Of a DNA stretch of 29,947 bases, positions 16,466-23,418 are shown one piece after another; within the stretch, counting starts at the first letter, position 1; each line of letters begins with the position of its first letter. The stretch is from Bacillota bacterium. Lineage in GTDB: Bacteria > Bacillota > Negativicutes > Sporomusales > Sporomusaceae. The position numbers and the translations under genes are program-made. The stretch lies in the NCBI GenBank assembly GCA_023388195.1, contig JAEWGR010000135.1:1-29947 (forward strand), in the 5' to 3' direction. The notes beneath the pieces were generated by a model. That model did no database searches, had not been told where the DNA came from, and saw nothing but the letters and a program-made list of their open reading frames with translations.

Positions 16466-16545
16466 AAAAAAGATTGCTGCACTATGGCCAGTAATAATGC
16501 GGAGTGTATCTCCCGTCATCATTGCCGGCACAATGCAGCAATCTT
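16462..16545 (-). terminator. Very long hairpin terminator of the aminotransferase gene
   Basis: The outer stem is a perfect 12 bp (AAGATTGCTGCA / TGCAGCAATCTT). Inside, the pairing continues through roughly 20 more pairs, with several G-U pairs in the minus-strand RNA, up to a small loop near GGGAG/CTCC. On the minus strand it is followed by a run of eight Ts. It lies 14 bases after the aminotransferase stop. Confidence 0.8.
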
Positions 16546-16559
16546 AACATATTAATAAA

Positions 16560-17807
16560 CTATTTCTCGACGGCAGCCAAAGCCTGCGCTACCTTACCGG
16601 CCATACCGGTAATTTTAGCTGAAGGAACTGCGCACACAGCAATACGCACACCTTTGCCAAGCGGCACAGCAAAAATGTGGTCATCATGCAGTTTATTGCA
16701 CACCGCATCGGGATCTGTTGCCGGAATTGTTAAGAAAAATCCAGCTATATAGGGCAGCATGTGGAGATTGGCCGCTTTGGCTTCGCTGACAAAAATTTGT
16801 GACCGCTCGCGAATGAGCGAGTAATAATAGGCTCGCTCTTGCTCCACCTGCGCCAGTGTTGCTTTATCATTATAAATGGTAGCCAGGAGGCGCATACAAC
16901 CCCGGTTAATGTTAGACCAGGTTGCGCGGCTGCTGTACTGGTTAATATCTTCAAATTCCTTAATGACTGCCTGGCTGCGGGAAACACCGATCATAGCACC
17001 GGTACGCTGACCGTACATAGTATAACTCTTCGACATACTGAAAGCCAGAATAATCAAGACATTATCAGGCAGATTACTGAATTTCTTAAGAAAAGCACGA
17101 CATTCATTTTTCTCGCCGGCATAGTCAAGATAAGCCGCGTCAACCAAAATGACAATTCGTTTGGCTTCATTTTTCGCTGCCGCCTTAATAACATCGATTA
17201 TATTATCCCATTCACTGTCACTGATGCTATAGCCGGTGGGATTGTGAGCCGGAGTATTGAGGATTGTTACCAGGCTGTTTTGTTTGACAAGCAATTCACT
17301 GATCTTGGCTTCAAAAGCCTTAATATTAAAATTCTGGTTTTCATCAAACAAGGTGAAGGTGTCAATTTTACGCAGCGCATCCTCGCACAACACCTTGTAA
17401 GGGCCCCAATACCAGTCAGAAGTCAAAACTTTATCACCAATCTCGGAGTAGTTCCAGATAGTGTGGTGAAGTACCCCTGAACCGCCGGAAGTTGCTATTG
17501 CATTAGTGTACGCCTCCGGCCGGTTGTCCCCAAATGTCAGCGCCGTAGCTGCTTCCAAAAATTCTGGCAGACCGGCAATTGGCGCATAATTAATTACCTC
17601 ATTGATTGGCAGGGTGCGGAATACTTTCTCTACCGTTGGCAGGCACACCAGCGTTTCCTTATCGTCCAGAATTGCACCGATTGTGGCATTAACTACTTTA
17701 TCTTTGCCGTATTTGCCAACAGCCAGATTGGCGGCGGCGGCGGCACCAAAGATTTTATCTGTAGCGAATTTTCCTTTTGCATGTGTTGCAGCGATACTTA
17801 CTGTCAT
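16560..17807 (-). CDS. PLP-dependent class I aminotransferase (aspartate/aromatic type)
   Basis: A 415-residue fold-type I aminotransferase. The PLP lysine is in SMSKSYTMYGQRTGAMIG, the N-P-T-G motif in TPAHNPTGY, the cofactor-phosphate region in ATSGGSGVLHH, and the PLP Asp in VDAAYLDYAG. The arrangement (SGGSG, DWYWGPY, HNPTG, SMSKSYTMYGQR) is close to the enteric AspC/TyrB branch. Substrates are therefore probably aspartate, or aromatic amino acids, with 2-oxoglutarate; the residues alone do not settle this. ATG at 17807 has GGGGGAGA upstream. It follows asnS by 95 bases on the same strand. An aminotransferase beside asnS also occurs in Bacillus (aspB-asnS), linking aspartate supply to Asn-tRNA charging. 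Confidence 0.9.
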   Translation of the reverse strand: MTVSIAATHAKGKFATDKIFGAAAAANLAVGKYGKDKVVNATIGAILDDKETLVCLPTVEKVFRTLPINEVINYAPIAGLPEFLEAATALTFGDNRPEAYTNAIATSGGSGVLHHTIWNYSEIGDKVLTSDWYWGPYKVLCEDALRKIDTFTLFDENQNFNIKAFEAKISELLVKQNSLVTILNTPAHNPTGYSISDSEWDNIIDVIKAAAKNEAKRIVILVDAAYLDYAGEKNECRAFLKKFSNLPDNVLIILAFSMSKSYTMYGQRTGAMIGVSRSQAVIKEFEDINQYSSRATWSNINRGCMRLLATIYNDKATLAQVEQERAYYYSLIRERSQIFVSEAKAANLHMLPYIAGFFLTIPATDPDAVCNKLHDDHIFAVPLGKGVRIAVCAVPSAKITGMAGKVAQALAAVEK

Positions 17808-17902
17808 ATTATCTCCCCCTGTAAAAACTTATTATTATTTAAAATATCCCCTGATTTGTTGGTTGAACGCTATGTAAAATAAGAACCACACTCTCCACCA
17901 AC

Positions 17903-19195
17903 TCAGGGATACATCTTATGCAGCATACGCGGGAATGGTATGGTCTCACGGATATGTTCCAGGCCGCACAGCCAGGCCACGGTCCGTTCCAGACCCAAGC
18001 CAAAACCGGAGTGCGGGACTGTTCCAAACCGGCGCAAGTCCAGATACCACTCAAAGGCTTCCTTGGGCAACTTATGCTCTTCAATGCGTTGCTCAAGCAG
18101 CGCTAAATCATCAATGCGCTGGCCGCCGCCGATAATTTCCCCATACCCTTCCGGTGCCAGCAGGTCAGCCCCCAGCACTACTTGGGGATTCTCCGGATCT
18201 GGTTTCATATAAAAAGCTTTAATTTCAGTAGGGTACCGATGGACAAACACCGGCGCATCGAAATGACTGGAAATAATCGTTTCATGGGGGGCACCAAAGT
18301 CCTCACCCCAGGTAAACTCCTCGCCGGCCTGTTTGAGCAGTTCAACCGCCTCCGTGTAACTGATACGGGGAAAGGGCAGTGTAACCGCCTTTAGCTTCTC
18401 AATATCCCGGTCCAGTGTTTTAAGCTCATTTTGACATTTTGCAAGTACTCGCTGAATCACATAATAAATCATTTCTTCCTGCAGCTGGATATTGGCATCC
18501 ATATCATAATAAGCCATTTCGGCTTCAATCATCCAAAATTCCAGCAGATGACGCCGGGTTTTGGACTTTTCCGCCCGGAAAGTTGGACCAAAACAATAAA
18601 TACGTCCTAAAGCCATAGCATTAGCTTCACTGTATAGCTGCCCGCTTTGAGACAAATAACCTTTTTCACCATGATAATCAATGGCAAATAAATTGGTTGT
18701 CCCCTCACAGGCCGCCGGTGTAATAATCGGCGCGTCAGCCAGGACAAAATCACGCTCATAAAAAAAATTTCTTAATGCATGCTCAATCTCGGAACGTATC
18801 CGTAATACCGCCGCCTGGCGGGGAGTACGAATCCAAAGATGCCGGTGCTCCGCCAGAAAATCCACCCCATGTTCCTTATGCGTGATGGGATAATCTTCGG
18901 CAATACTTACAATCTCCAGGCCAGTTACCTGCATCTCATAACCACCAACAGACCGTGGCTCTTCCCGTACTACACCTGTGACTATAACGGCACTTTCCTG
19001 AGTTAGCTTCTTAGCTTCAGCAAACACGGTTTCGCCGATTTCCTGCTTTGCCACTACACCTTGCATCAAACCGGAGCCATCCCGGATAATCAAAAACACA
19101 ATTTTCCCGGAAGAACGCTGATTATAAACCCATCCTTTTATTGCCACCTGCTCGCCGACATGGCGGGATAAGTTTTTTATTAATGCAGTTTCCAC
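17903..19195 (-). CDS. asnS: Asparaginyl-tRNA synthetase
   Basis: A class IIb aminoacyl-tRNA synthetase of 430 residues that charges tRNA-Asn. An N-terminal OB-fold anticodon-binding domain (KGWVYNQRSSGKIVFLIIRDG) precedes the catalytic core, with motif 2 GPTFRAEKSKTRRHLLEFWMIE and motif 3 GFGLGLERTVAWL. The end, HIRETIPFPR followed by a short tail, is typical of AsnRS and archaeal-type AspRS; the length without the bacterial AspRS insertion and the pairing with an aspartate-type aminotransferase favour AsnRS. GTG at 19195 is used, with GGAGGG upstream; an overlapping ATG is out of frame. No T-box was recognised in the 170 bases upstream. Confidence 0.93.
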   Translation of the reverse strand: METALIKNLSRHVGEQVAIKGWVYNQRSSGKIVFLIIRDGSGLMQGVVAKQEIGETVFAEAKKLTQESAVIVTGVVREEPRSVGGYEMQVTGLEIVSIAEDYPITHKEHGVDFLAEHRHLWIRTPRQAAVLRIRSEIEHALRNFFYERDFVLADAPIITPAACEGTTNLFAIDYHGEKGYLSQSGQLYSEANAMALGRIYCFGPTFRAEKSKTRRHLLEFWMIEAEMAYYDMDANIQLQEEMIYYVIQRVLAKCQNELKTLDRDIEKLKAVTLPFPRISYTEAVELLKQAGEEFTWGEDFGAPHETIISSHFDAPVFVHRYPTEIKAFYMKPDPENPQVVLGADLLAPEGYGEIIGGGQRIDDLALLEQRIEEHKLPKEAFEWYLDLRRFGTVPHSGFGLGLERTVAWLCGLEHIRETIPFPRMLHKMYP

Positions 19196-19340
19196 GCATT
19201 ACCCTCCTTATAAAAAATACTGCATATGTAATATTGCCCCTCAAACATGGCAAATAATGTGTAACATGCATATTATATACTTATTCTGGCTACGCCATTA
19301 TATTTCCTGTTAGAATTTGTGGTAATCTTATTAAATTAAT

Positions 19341-19364
19341 AGAAAAAGCAGGCTTACGCCTGCT
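19341..19364 (-). terminator. Terminator of the spore protein gene
   Basis: A 7-bp stem AGCAGGC / GCCTGCT with a TTAC loop and TTTTCT on the minus strand, 10 bases after the spore protein stop. Confidence 0.75.
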
Positions 19365-19373
19365 TGCCCTGCT

Positions 19374-19634
19374 TTAGGATTTTTTGTTCACATCATATTG
19401 GGCTGTTAAAGTGCTGCCAGTAGCCTGGGTGCTGGTTCCGTTAAACTTGGTTTCCTGAGCTTCAATCATTTTGCGAACCATGTGACCGCCTACCCGGCCA
19501 TTGTCAGCTGAAGTAAGGGCGCCTTTGTAGGTGTTTTTGTAGTCTTTAAGACCTAGTTCAGCAGCCGTTTCTTCTTTCAGACGATCGAGGCCACTTTGCG
19601 CCGAAGGGTTAACTGGTTTTTTGCTCCTTGACAT
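19374..19634 (-). CDS. Alpha/beta-type small acid-soluble spore protein
   Basis: An 86-residue DNA-binding protein that coats and protects spore DNA and is degraded at germination. Both family signatures are present: LDRLKEETAAELGL (first helix, containing the region cut by the germination protease) and ADNGRVGGHMVRKMIEAQE (second helix with N-G-x-V-G-G). The linker between helices is a little longer than in Bacillus proteins, as in many clostridial ones. ATG at 19634 has GGAGG nine bases upstream. The gene is alone, has its own terminator, and is preceded by a sequence matching a forespore sigma-G promoter. It is direct evidence that the organism makes endospores. Confidence 0.95.
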   Translation of the reverse strand: MSRSKKPVNPSAQSGLDRLKEETAAELGLKDYKNTYKGALTSADNGRVGGHMVRKMIEAQETKFNGTSTQATGSTLTAQYDVNKKS

Positions 19635-19681
19635 TACGCAAAACCTCCATTAAATTAATTTTTATTTTTGGTGCCTGATAA

Positions 19682-19710
19682 TAGAATGCCTTTTATCAAG
19701 TTTTAGATAC
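19682..19710 (-). promoter_or_regulatory. Putative sigma-G promoter of the spore protein gene
   Basis: Minus strand: GTATC (19710-19706; four of five bases of the -35 consensus G-H-A-T-R), 17-base spacer, CATTCTA (19688-19682; full match to -10 C-A-T-H-M-T-A). It lies 47 bases from the ATG and fits forespore expression. Confidence 0.55.
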
Positions 19711-19814
19711 GTTGTAATATTTGTATATAGATCCTAAGTTTTACTTTATATGAAAACCTTTGACTTGGACGAGCCTCGTCAACGCTGCTCTGGTTGCATT
19801 TACCCTATTGAAAA

Positions 19815-19948
19815 GGCAGCCCGCCTTAACAAATAAAACTGACTCAGGAGAACTCCCCTTGAGTCAGTTTGCGCCGCAGCATTTTGTTGTCAGGGACAGC
19901 CGCCCTGACAAATAAAAAATGACTCAGGAGAACCGTCCCCCTGAGTCA
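19815..19948. repeat. Tandem duplicated double-hairpin after the porin gene
   Basis: Two related units of about 60 bases. Each has a GC-rich small hairpin (AAGGC-agccc-GCCTT around 19813-19826; TGTCAGGG ... CCCTGACA around 19888-19910), then AACAAATAAAA or a close variant, then a hairpin built on TGACTCAGGAGAAC ... GAGTCA (19837-19869 and 19920-19948). The core GGGGACGGTTCTCCTGAGTCA-like sequence (minus strand) resembles dispersed palindromes seen in many Firmicutes intergenic regions. Confidence 0.7.
19914..19948 (-). terminator. Rho-independent terminator of the porin gene
   Basis: A 9-bp stem TGACTCAGG / CCTGAGTCA followed on the minus strand by ATTTTTTATTTG, 18 bases after the porin stop. 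A second hairpin of the same sequence family at 19837-19869 may act as a backup. Confidence 0.8.
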
Positions 19949-19965
19949 AAAATCAGTTTATAGAT

Positions 19966-20826
19966 TTAGAAGTTTACCGAGAACTCTACGTTGGTACGGG
20001 TATGGTCATCGCCATTTTGTTTTTCGCCAAGGTCCTGATACGCTGTTAAAGTGGCGGCATCAGAAACCTTGTAGATACCTTTTACACGGAAACCTTTGGA
20101 GTCTTTGTACCAGCCGTCGGTAGTGAAGTCAGGCAGAGCGCCGGCATCAATATCACGATAAGATACTGCGTATTTAAAGTCGCCTTTTTTAGCCGCTTCG
20201 CCAACAGCAACCTCAGCCAGGTAACCATCTTGTCTCAAAGTATCATTCTTAGCATATTCAACATTTAAAACAACATTGTCTGCAAGCTTGGTATCGGCAT
20301 TAAGGGCATAGTAATTATTATCAGCTTCTTTAAGGAATGTGGCCCCAACATTAACATTGCCAAGAGCACTGTTCACATCAGCATAACGGGTTTTGGCATC
20401 AACTGGGTCTTTACCATAAAAACCAGTCAAAGTTGCGCCATCAAGAGCAACGCCAACCTGAGCACCGGTAAATTTATCATCATCCATCAACAGACCTTTA
20501 CCGATAAATAGTGATTGTTTACCCACGCGGGCATCGAATTGACCGGCTTTGGCGCCAATGTAGGCTTGATCAAATGTAGTTTGGTTGTTGGCGCTGCCGT
20601 CTCTCAGGTCATTATCCATACGCACGCGGCCATGGATGTAGAAAGTGTCGTCAATTTGAGATTCAACATTCAAACGGATACGGTTAGTAAGATAATCTCC
20701 GCTGCCATCCTGATTACGATATTCGATTCTTGCGTCACCGTCAAAGGTAGGAGCAGCAGCAAGCACAGAAGCGGTCGATACGGTCAGGGCCGCCATTACA
20801 GCAGCAGCAATCAGTTTCTTTTTCAC
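19966..20826 (-). CDS. Outer-membrane beta-barrel porin
   Basis: A 286-residue exported protein. The N-terminus (MKKKLIAAAVMAALTVSTAS, then VLAAA) is a Sec signal peptide with probable cleavage near residue 24 (AAA/P). The rest alternates short amphipathic strands and turns (ARIEYRNQ, YIHGRVRMDN, FDARVGKQSLFIGKG, LTGFYGKDP) with few hydrophobic helices, and ends in NVEFSVNF, the C-terminal Phe recognised by the BAM machinery. The barrel is probably of 12-16 strands and would allow passive diffusion; no substrate can be assigned. It contains no S-layer-homology domain, unlike the OmpM porins of this group. The start is GTG at 20826 after GAGGAGG. It has a long, structured leader and strong terminators, suggesting high expression. 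Confidence 0.9.
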   Translation of the reverse strand: MKKKLIAAAVMAALTVSTASVLAAAPTFDGDARIEYRNQDGSGDYLTNRIRLNVESQIDDTFYIHGRVRMDNDLRDGSANNQTTFDQAYIGAKAGQFDARVGKQSLFIGKGLLMDDDKFTGAQVGVALDGATLTGFYGKDPVDAKTRYADVNSALGNVNVGATFLKEADNNYYALNADTKLADNVVLNVEYAKNDTLRQDGYLAEVAVGEAAKKGDFKYAVSYRDIDAGALPDFTTDGWYKDSKGFRVKGIYKVSDAATLTAYQDLGEKQNGDDHTRTNVEFSVNF

Positions 20827-20833
20827 GTGTCTT

Positions 20834-20922
20834 TCCTCCTCAGTAAATTTTAGTTTATCCTGGTTTAAGCCCGAAATCAGGGTTACCGCTCAAACCTGTC
20901 CCGCCTATTTTACTGAGGAGGA
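20834..20922 (-). promoter_or_regulatory. Leader helix hiding the porin Shine-Dalgarno
   Basis: On the minus strand, TCCTCCTCAGTAAA (20922-20909) is a perfect 14-bp complement of TTTACTGAGGAGGA (20847-20834), which contains the porin ribosome-binding site. The 61-base loop holds a nested hairpin, GGTTTGAG / CTTAAACC, with an inner CCC/GGG. The arrangement looks like a translational switch or an mRNA-stabilising element. No known riboswitch consensus was recognised. Confidence 0.6.
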
Positions 20923-20949
20923 TGCCAGCTGTTCCTTATGAGTGTCCAC
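20905..20949 (-). CDS. Possible 14-residue leader ORF upstream of the porin
   Basis: GTG at 20949, preceded by TGAGG with a short 4-base spacer, opens a frame reading MDTHKEQLASSSVK and a TAG stop at 20905-20907. Its last codons form the arm that hides the porin ribosome-binding site, so ribosomes translating it would open that helix. The start signal is weak, so this is a hypothesis. Confidence 0.3.
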   Translation of the reverse strand: MDTHKEQLASSSVK

Positions 20950-21100
20950 GTTTCCTCACAGCTACTTAGCTATATCCTGATCAGCATGTAAGCCTGAACA
21001 TAATTCCTAACGCACGCTGCTATGTAAGGGCAGTATGCGAAACGGTTCCTATAAAGCAGCAGGGCTTTCTTGTTTACCACTTTACGTATTATGTAATTCT
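20923..21100 (-). other. Upstream part of the long porin leader
   Basis: About 180 bases with several possible stems on the minus strand (GCTGCT ... AGCAGC; AGCTGT ... ACAGCT), and no ORF over 20 codons apart from the short leader ORF. It is probably transcribed 5' untranslated sequence. A -10-like CATAAT lies at 21093-21088 on the minus strand. Confidence 0.4.
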
Positions 21101-21104
21101 ATCT

Positions 21105-21132
21105 TTTCGACATAATTCCTTCTGTTTCGACA
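21105..21132 (-). promoter_or_regulatory. Two Spo0A-box-like sites upstream of the porin
   Basis: TGTCGAAA occurs twice on the minus strand, at 21112-21105 and 21132-21125, exactly 20 bp apart and in the same orientation. Both match the 0A box TGTCGAA in full. They lie just upstream of the likely porin promoter. Binding is inferred from the match. Confidence 0.5.
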
Positions 21133-21240
21133 TTAATTCAGCATGGTAATGTAAGGTAGTTTTAAAAAGCAACATCGTCTCAAAAAAGACGCAACAGAAT
21201 AACTCGCCTAGAGTACAGGCGATATCTGAGTCAACAGCTG

Positions 21241-21282
21241 CATAAAAAATGATGCCAACCTTATCACTAAGATTGACATCAT
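21241..21282 (-). terminator. Rho-independent terminator of the aspartate kinase gene
   Basis: A continuous 15-bp stem in the minus-strand RNA (ATGATGTCAATCTTA, then loop GTGA, then the pairing arm, with two G-U pairs), followed by TTTTTTATG. It lies about 95 bases after the stop. Confidence 0.85.
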
Positions 21283-21375
21283 AATCTTTAATCTTTTACT
21301 TGTATATTTGACAGGGCATTTCAAAATGGGATTGTTATTTTTCATATCGAAACGCCAGGTTTCTTTGCCTGCTGC

Positions 21376-22596
21376 TTAAACAGGGAAAAAACGGGCATGA
21401 ATGGCGTTAACAGCCTCTTTCGCTTTATCTTCGGCAACTAGGCAGGAAATACTTATTTCCGAAGTACTAATCACTTCAATATTAATGCCTGCATCTGCCA
21501 GTGCACCAAAAGTAGCGGCAGCTATGCCTGGATTTCCCAGCATACCAGCCCCAATAACTGACACTTTGGCTACCTTTTCTTCAATTGTTAAACCACTGAA
21601 ATTCATTTCTGCATTAAGCTTTTCCAAGATGCTTCCGGCCTGGGGAACATCTCCCTGGGAAATGGTAAATACCATATCAATAATATGTTTGTCCATGGCC
21701 CGAACGCTCTGCACGATCATATCAACGTCAATGTTGGCTTCTGCTAGCGCAGAAAATATCTTATAGGCAATACCTGGCCGGTCAGGAACACCCAACACGG
21801 CAATTTTTGCTACATTGGCATCATGTGTTACGCCACGAATGACAAACTCTTTTTCTTCCATTGTATATTCCTCCCTGATAAATGTACCGGAATCACAGGT
21901 AAAAGTGGAGCGGACATGGATTGGCATGCCATAATGCTTGCCAAGTTCCACTGACCGCGGGTGCATGACACCGGCACCAAGCCGGGCCATCTCAAGCATT
22001 TCGTTATAAGTAATCTCTTTCATGCGTTTGGCTGTAGAAACAACCCGGGGGTCAGAGGAGTAAATACCGTCAACATCAGTATAAATCTCACAGTGGTCTG
22101 CTTTCAGTCCTGCAGCAACAGCAACGGCAGTGGTGTCAGAGCCGCCCCGGCCTAGCGTAGTAATCTCCCCGTTGTTTGTCAAACCCTGAAAACCGGCTAT
22201 AACCACAATCTTGCCGGCATTAAGCTCCTGCCACACCTTGTCCGGAGCAATCCCTGTAATCTTGGCCTTATTAAATGTTTCATTTGTGGTAATACCAGCT
22301 TGAAAGCCAGTCATAGACACTGCCGGTTGTCCCATTTTGGCAAATGCCATGGCTAAAAGCGCGATCGACACCTGTTCACCTGTTGACAGAAGCATATCCA
22401 TTTCCCGGCCGGAAGTCTTATCAGTAATGGCTGCTGCCAAACTTACCAATTCATCGGTAGTATCTCCCATTGCCGATACTACAACAACTATTTTATCATC
22501 ACTATTCTTTTCTTGTAATACCCTTTTGGCAACTGCCATAATTTTTTCTGGTGTAGCTACTGAGCTTCCGCCAAATTTTTTTACAATTAGTGCCAT
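21376..22596 (-). CDS. lysC: Aspartate kinase
   Basis: Catalyses ATP-dependent phosphorylation of aspartate, the first step to lysine, methionine and threonine. The 406 residues begin with the substrate motif VKKFGGSSVA. TTLGRGGSDTTAVAVAAG is the Asp/ATP-binding segment, and YTDVDGIYSSDPR the nucleotide loop. Two ACT domains form the C-terminal regulatory part from about residue 260 (IAVLGVPDRPGIAYKIFSAL and VSVIGAGMLGNPGIAAATFGAL). This is the monofunctional, feedback-controlled type; no homoserine dehydrogenase is fused. ATG at 22596 follows AGGGGG. No lysine riboswitch was seen in the 270 bases upstream. It is a single-gene unit. Confidence 0.95.
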   Translation of the reverse strand: MALIVKKFGGSSVATPEKIMAVAKRVLQEKNSDDKIVVVVSAMGDTTDELVSLAAAITDKTSGREMDMLLSTGEQVSIALLAMAFAKMGQPAVSMTGFQAGITTNETFNKAKITGIAPDKVWQELNAGKIVVIAGFQGLTNNGEITTLGRGGSDTTAVAVAAGLKADHCEIYTDVDGIYSSDPRVVSTAKRMKEITYNEMLEMARLGAGVMHPRSVELGKHYGMPIHVRSTFTCDSGTFIREEYTMEEKEFVIRGVTHDANVAKIAVLGVPDRPGIAYKIFSALAEANIDVDMIVQSVRAMDKHIIDMVFTISQGDVPQAGSILEKLNAEMNFSGLTIEEKVAKVSVIGAGMLGNPGIAAATFGALADAGINIEVISTSEISISCLVAEDKAKEAVNAIHARFFPV

Positions 22597-22733
22597 GCCT
22601 ATCCCCCCTTAGTATGCAGTATTCAATTTAGCATGGCAGTTTATATTCTCCATATAGAAACAATATCCTTCTAGTAGTGGACAAAATTGCAAAATTAATT
22701 TGAATCAGACTATATTTATTAGTATTTATAAAT

Positions 22734-22820
22734 GGCTTGTGCCAAATCCTTTAGGACGCGGGCAGAAGCCTTAATTATTTTTTGTCCGCTGGACTTAATA
22801 TAAATTCTGGTAGAGACCAA
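22734..22820 (+). repeat. Intergenic element, copy 3 of 3
   Basis: The head at 22734-22770 is GGCTTGTGCC ... hairpin TCCTTTAGGA ... GGGCAGAAGCC, foldable as GGCTT/AAGCC around an inner hairpin. The middle TTTTTTGTCC and tail TAAATTCTGGTAGAGAC follow. It sits between the aspartate kinase start and the terminator of the superoxide reductase gene, same orientation as the other copies. Confidence 0.7.
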
Positions 22821-22824
22821 AAAT

Positions 22825-22853
22825 ACAAAAAACCAGGGACAAGCGCCCTGGTT
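22825..22853 (-). terminator. Terminator of the superoxide reductase gene
   Basis: An 8-bp stem AACCAGGG / CCCTGGTT with a 7-base loop, followed on the minus strand by TTTTGTATTTTT. It lies 14 bases after the stop. Confidence 0.8.
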
Positions 22854-22866
22854 CTTGAAGCAGTGT

Positions 22867-23262
22867 TTACTCTGTGATCGAGATGACTTTGGACCCTTCC
22901 CATAGGCCATGAATATTACAGTAGGCCTCAGCTACAAAAGTGCCGGAAACATTTAGTTTTACTACAGCTTTTGCAAATGGCTCAGTATAAACCGGACCTT
23001 TATTGGCACCATCAGTGGATTCACCGTGAGCAGCGAACTCAAAAGCAGCCACTTCGTAAGCAAATTTTGCATTATCTGGCTTAAAGAAAAGCTTGATCCA
23101 GCGAATGTGATGCTCTGTTGTGTTCGGATGTGCAATTTCTTTACCAACACAGACCTCAACAGTAACTTTCTCTCCGGCCTTTGCTTGCTCAGGCGCTTCG
23201 ATCACCGGCACATGCTTTTCCGCTTTCCAGTCGGCACTTTGTACTAAATCAGCAATTTTCAT
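22867..23262 (-). CDS. Superoxide reductase (1Fe, neelaredoxin type)
   Basis: A 131-residue cytoplasmic enzyme that reduces superoxide to peroxide without making oxygen, usually with electrons from rubredoxin. All centre II iron ligands are visible: His 17 (EKHVPV, with the catalytic Glu 15-Lys 16), His 45 and His 51 (HPNTTEHH), and Cys 115-His 118 (CNIHGLWE). The N-terminal desulforedoxin domain of 2Fe desulfoferrodoxin is absent, so this is class II. ATG at 23262 follows GGGGGAATAATTA. The double-rubredoxin protein at 8742-9500 in this window is a plausible electron source, though it is not linked in an operon. Confidence 0.95.
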   Translation of the reverse strand: MKIADLVQSADWKAEKHVPVIEAPEQAKAGEKVTVEVCVGKEIAHPNTTEHHIRWIKLFFKPDNAKFAYEVAAFEFAAHGESTDGANKGPVYTEPFAKAVVKLNVSGTFVAEAYCNIHGLWEGSKVISITE

Positions 23263-23306
23263 TAATTATTCCCCCTCAGATGTCTAGTATTATTTACCAA
23301 CAGCTT

Positions 23307-23321
23307 AGAAATAATTATTCT
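23307..23321. promoter_or_regulatory. Possible PerR/Fur-type operator upstream of superoxide reductase
   Basis: AGAAATAATTATTCT contains a perfect 10-bp palindrome, AATAATTATT, like the centre of PerR/Fur boxes, though the outer bases match poorly. It is 45 bases upstream of the start codon. PerR controls superoxide reductase in some clostridia. Confidence 0.3.
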
Positions 23322-23418
23322 CCATAAAAACCTAAAATTCCTTTTAACAATCATTGGTTTTAAAAATTTTTGACTGAAAACAAATCATGTTTTGGATTCC
23401 ATATATTTTTTGTAATTT

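Noticed and set aside
20827..21100. Known riboswitch (c-di-GMP, cobalamin, lysine or Mn type) in the porin leader
   Set aside because: None of the conserved cores of these classes could be found by eye; only the hiding helix is supported.
22597..22733. Lysine riboswitch upstream of aspartate kinase
   Set aside because: The space is too short and AT-rich, and no lysine-riboswitch core is visible.
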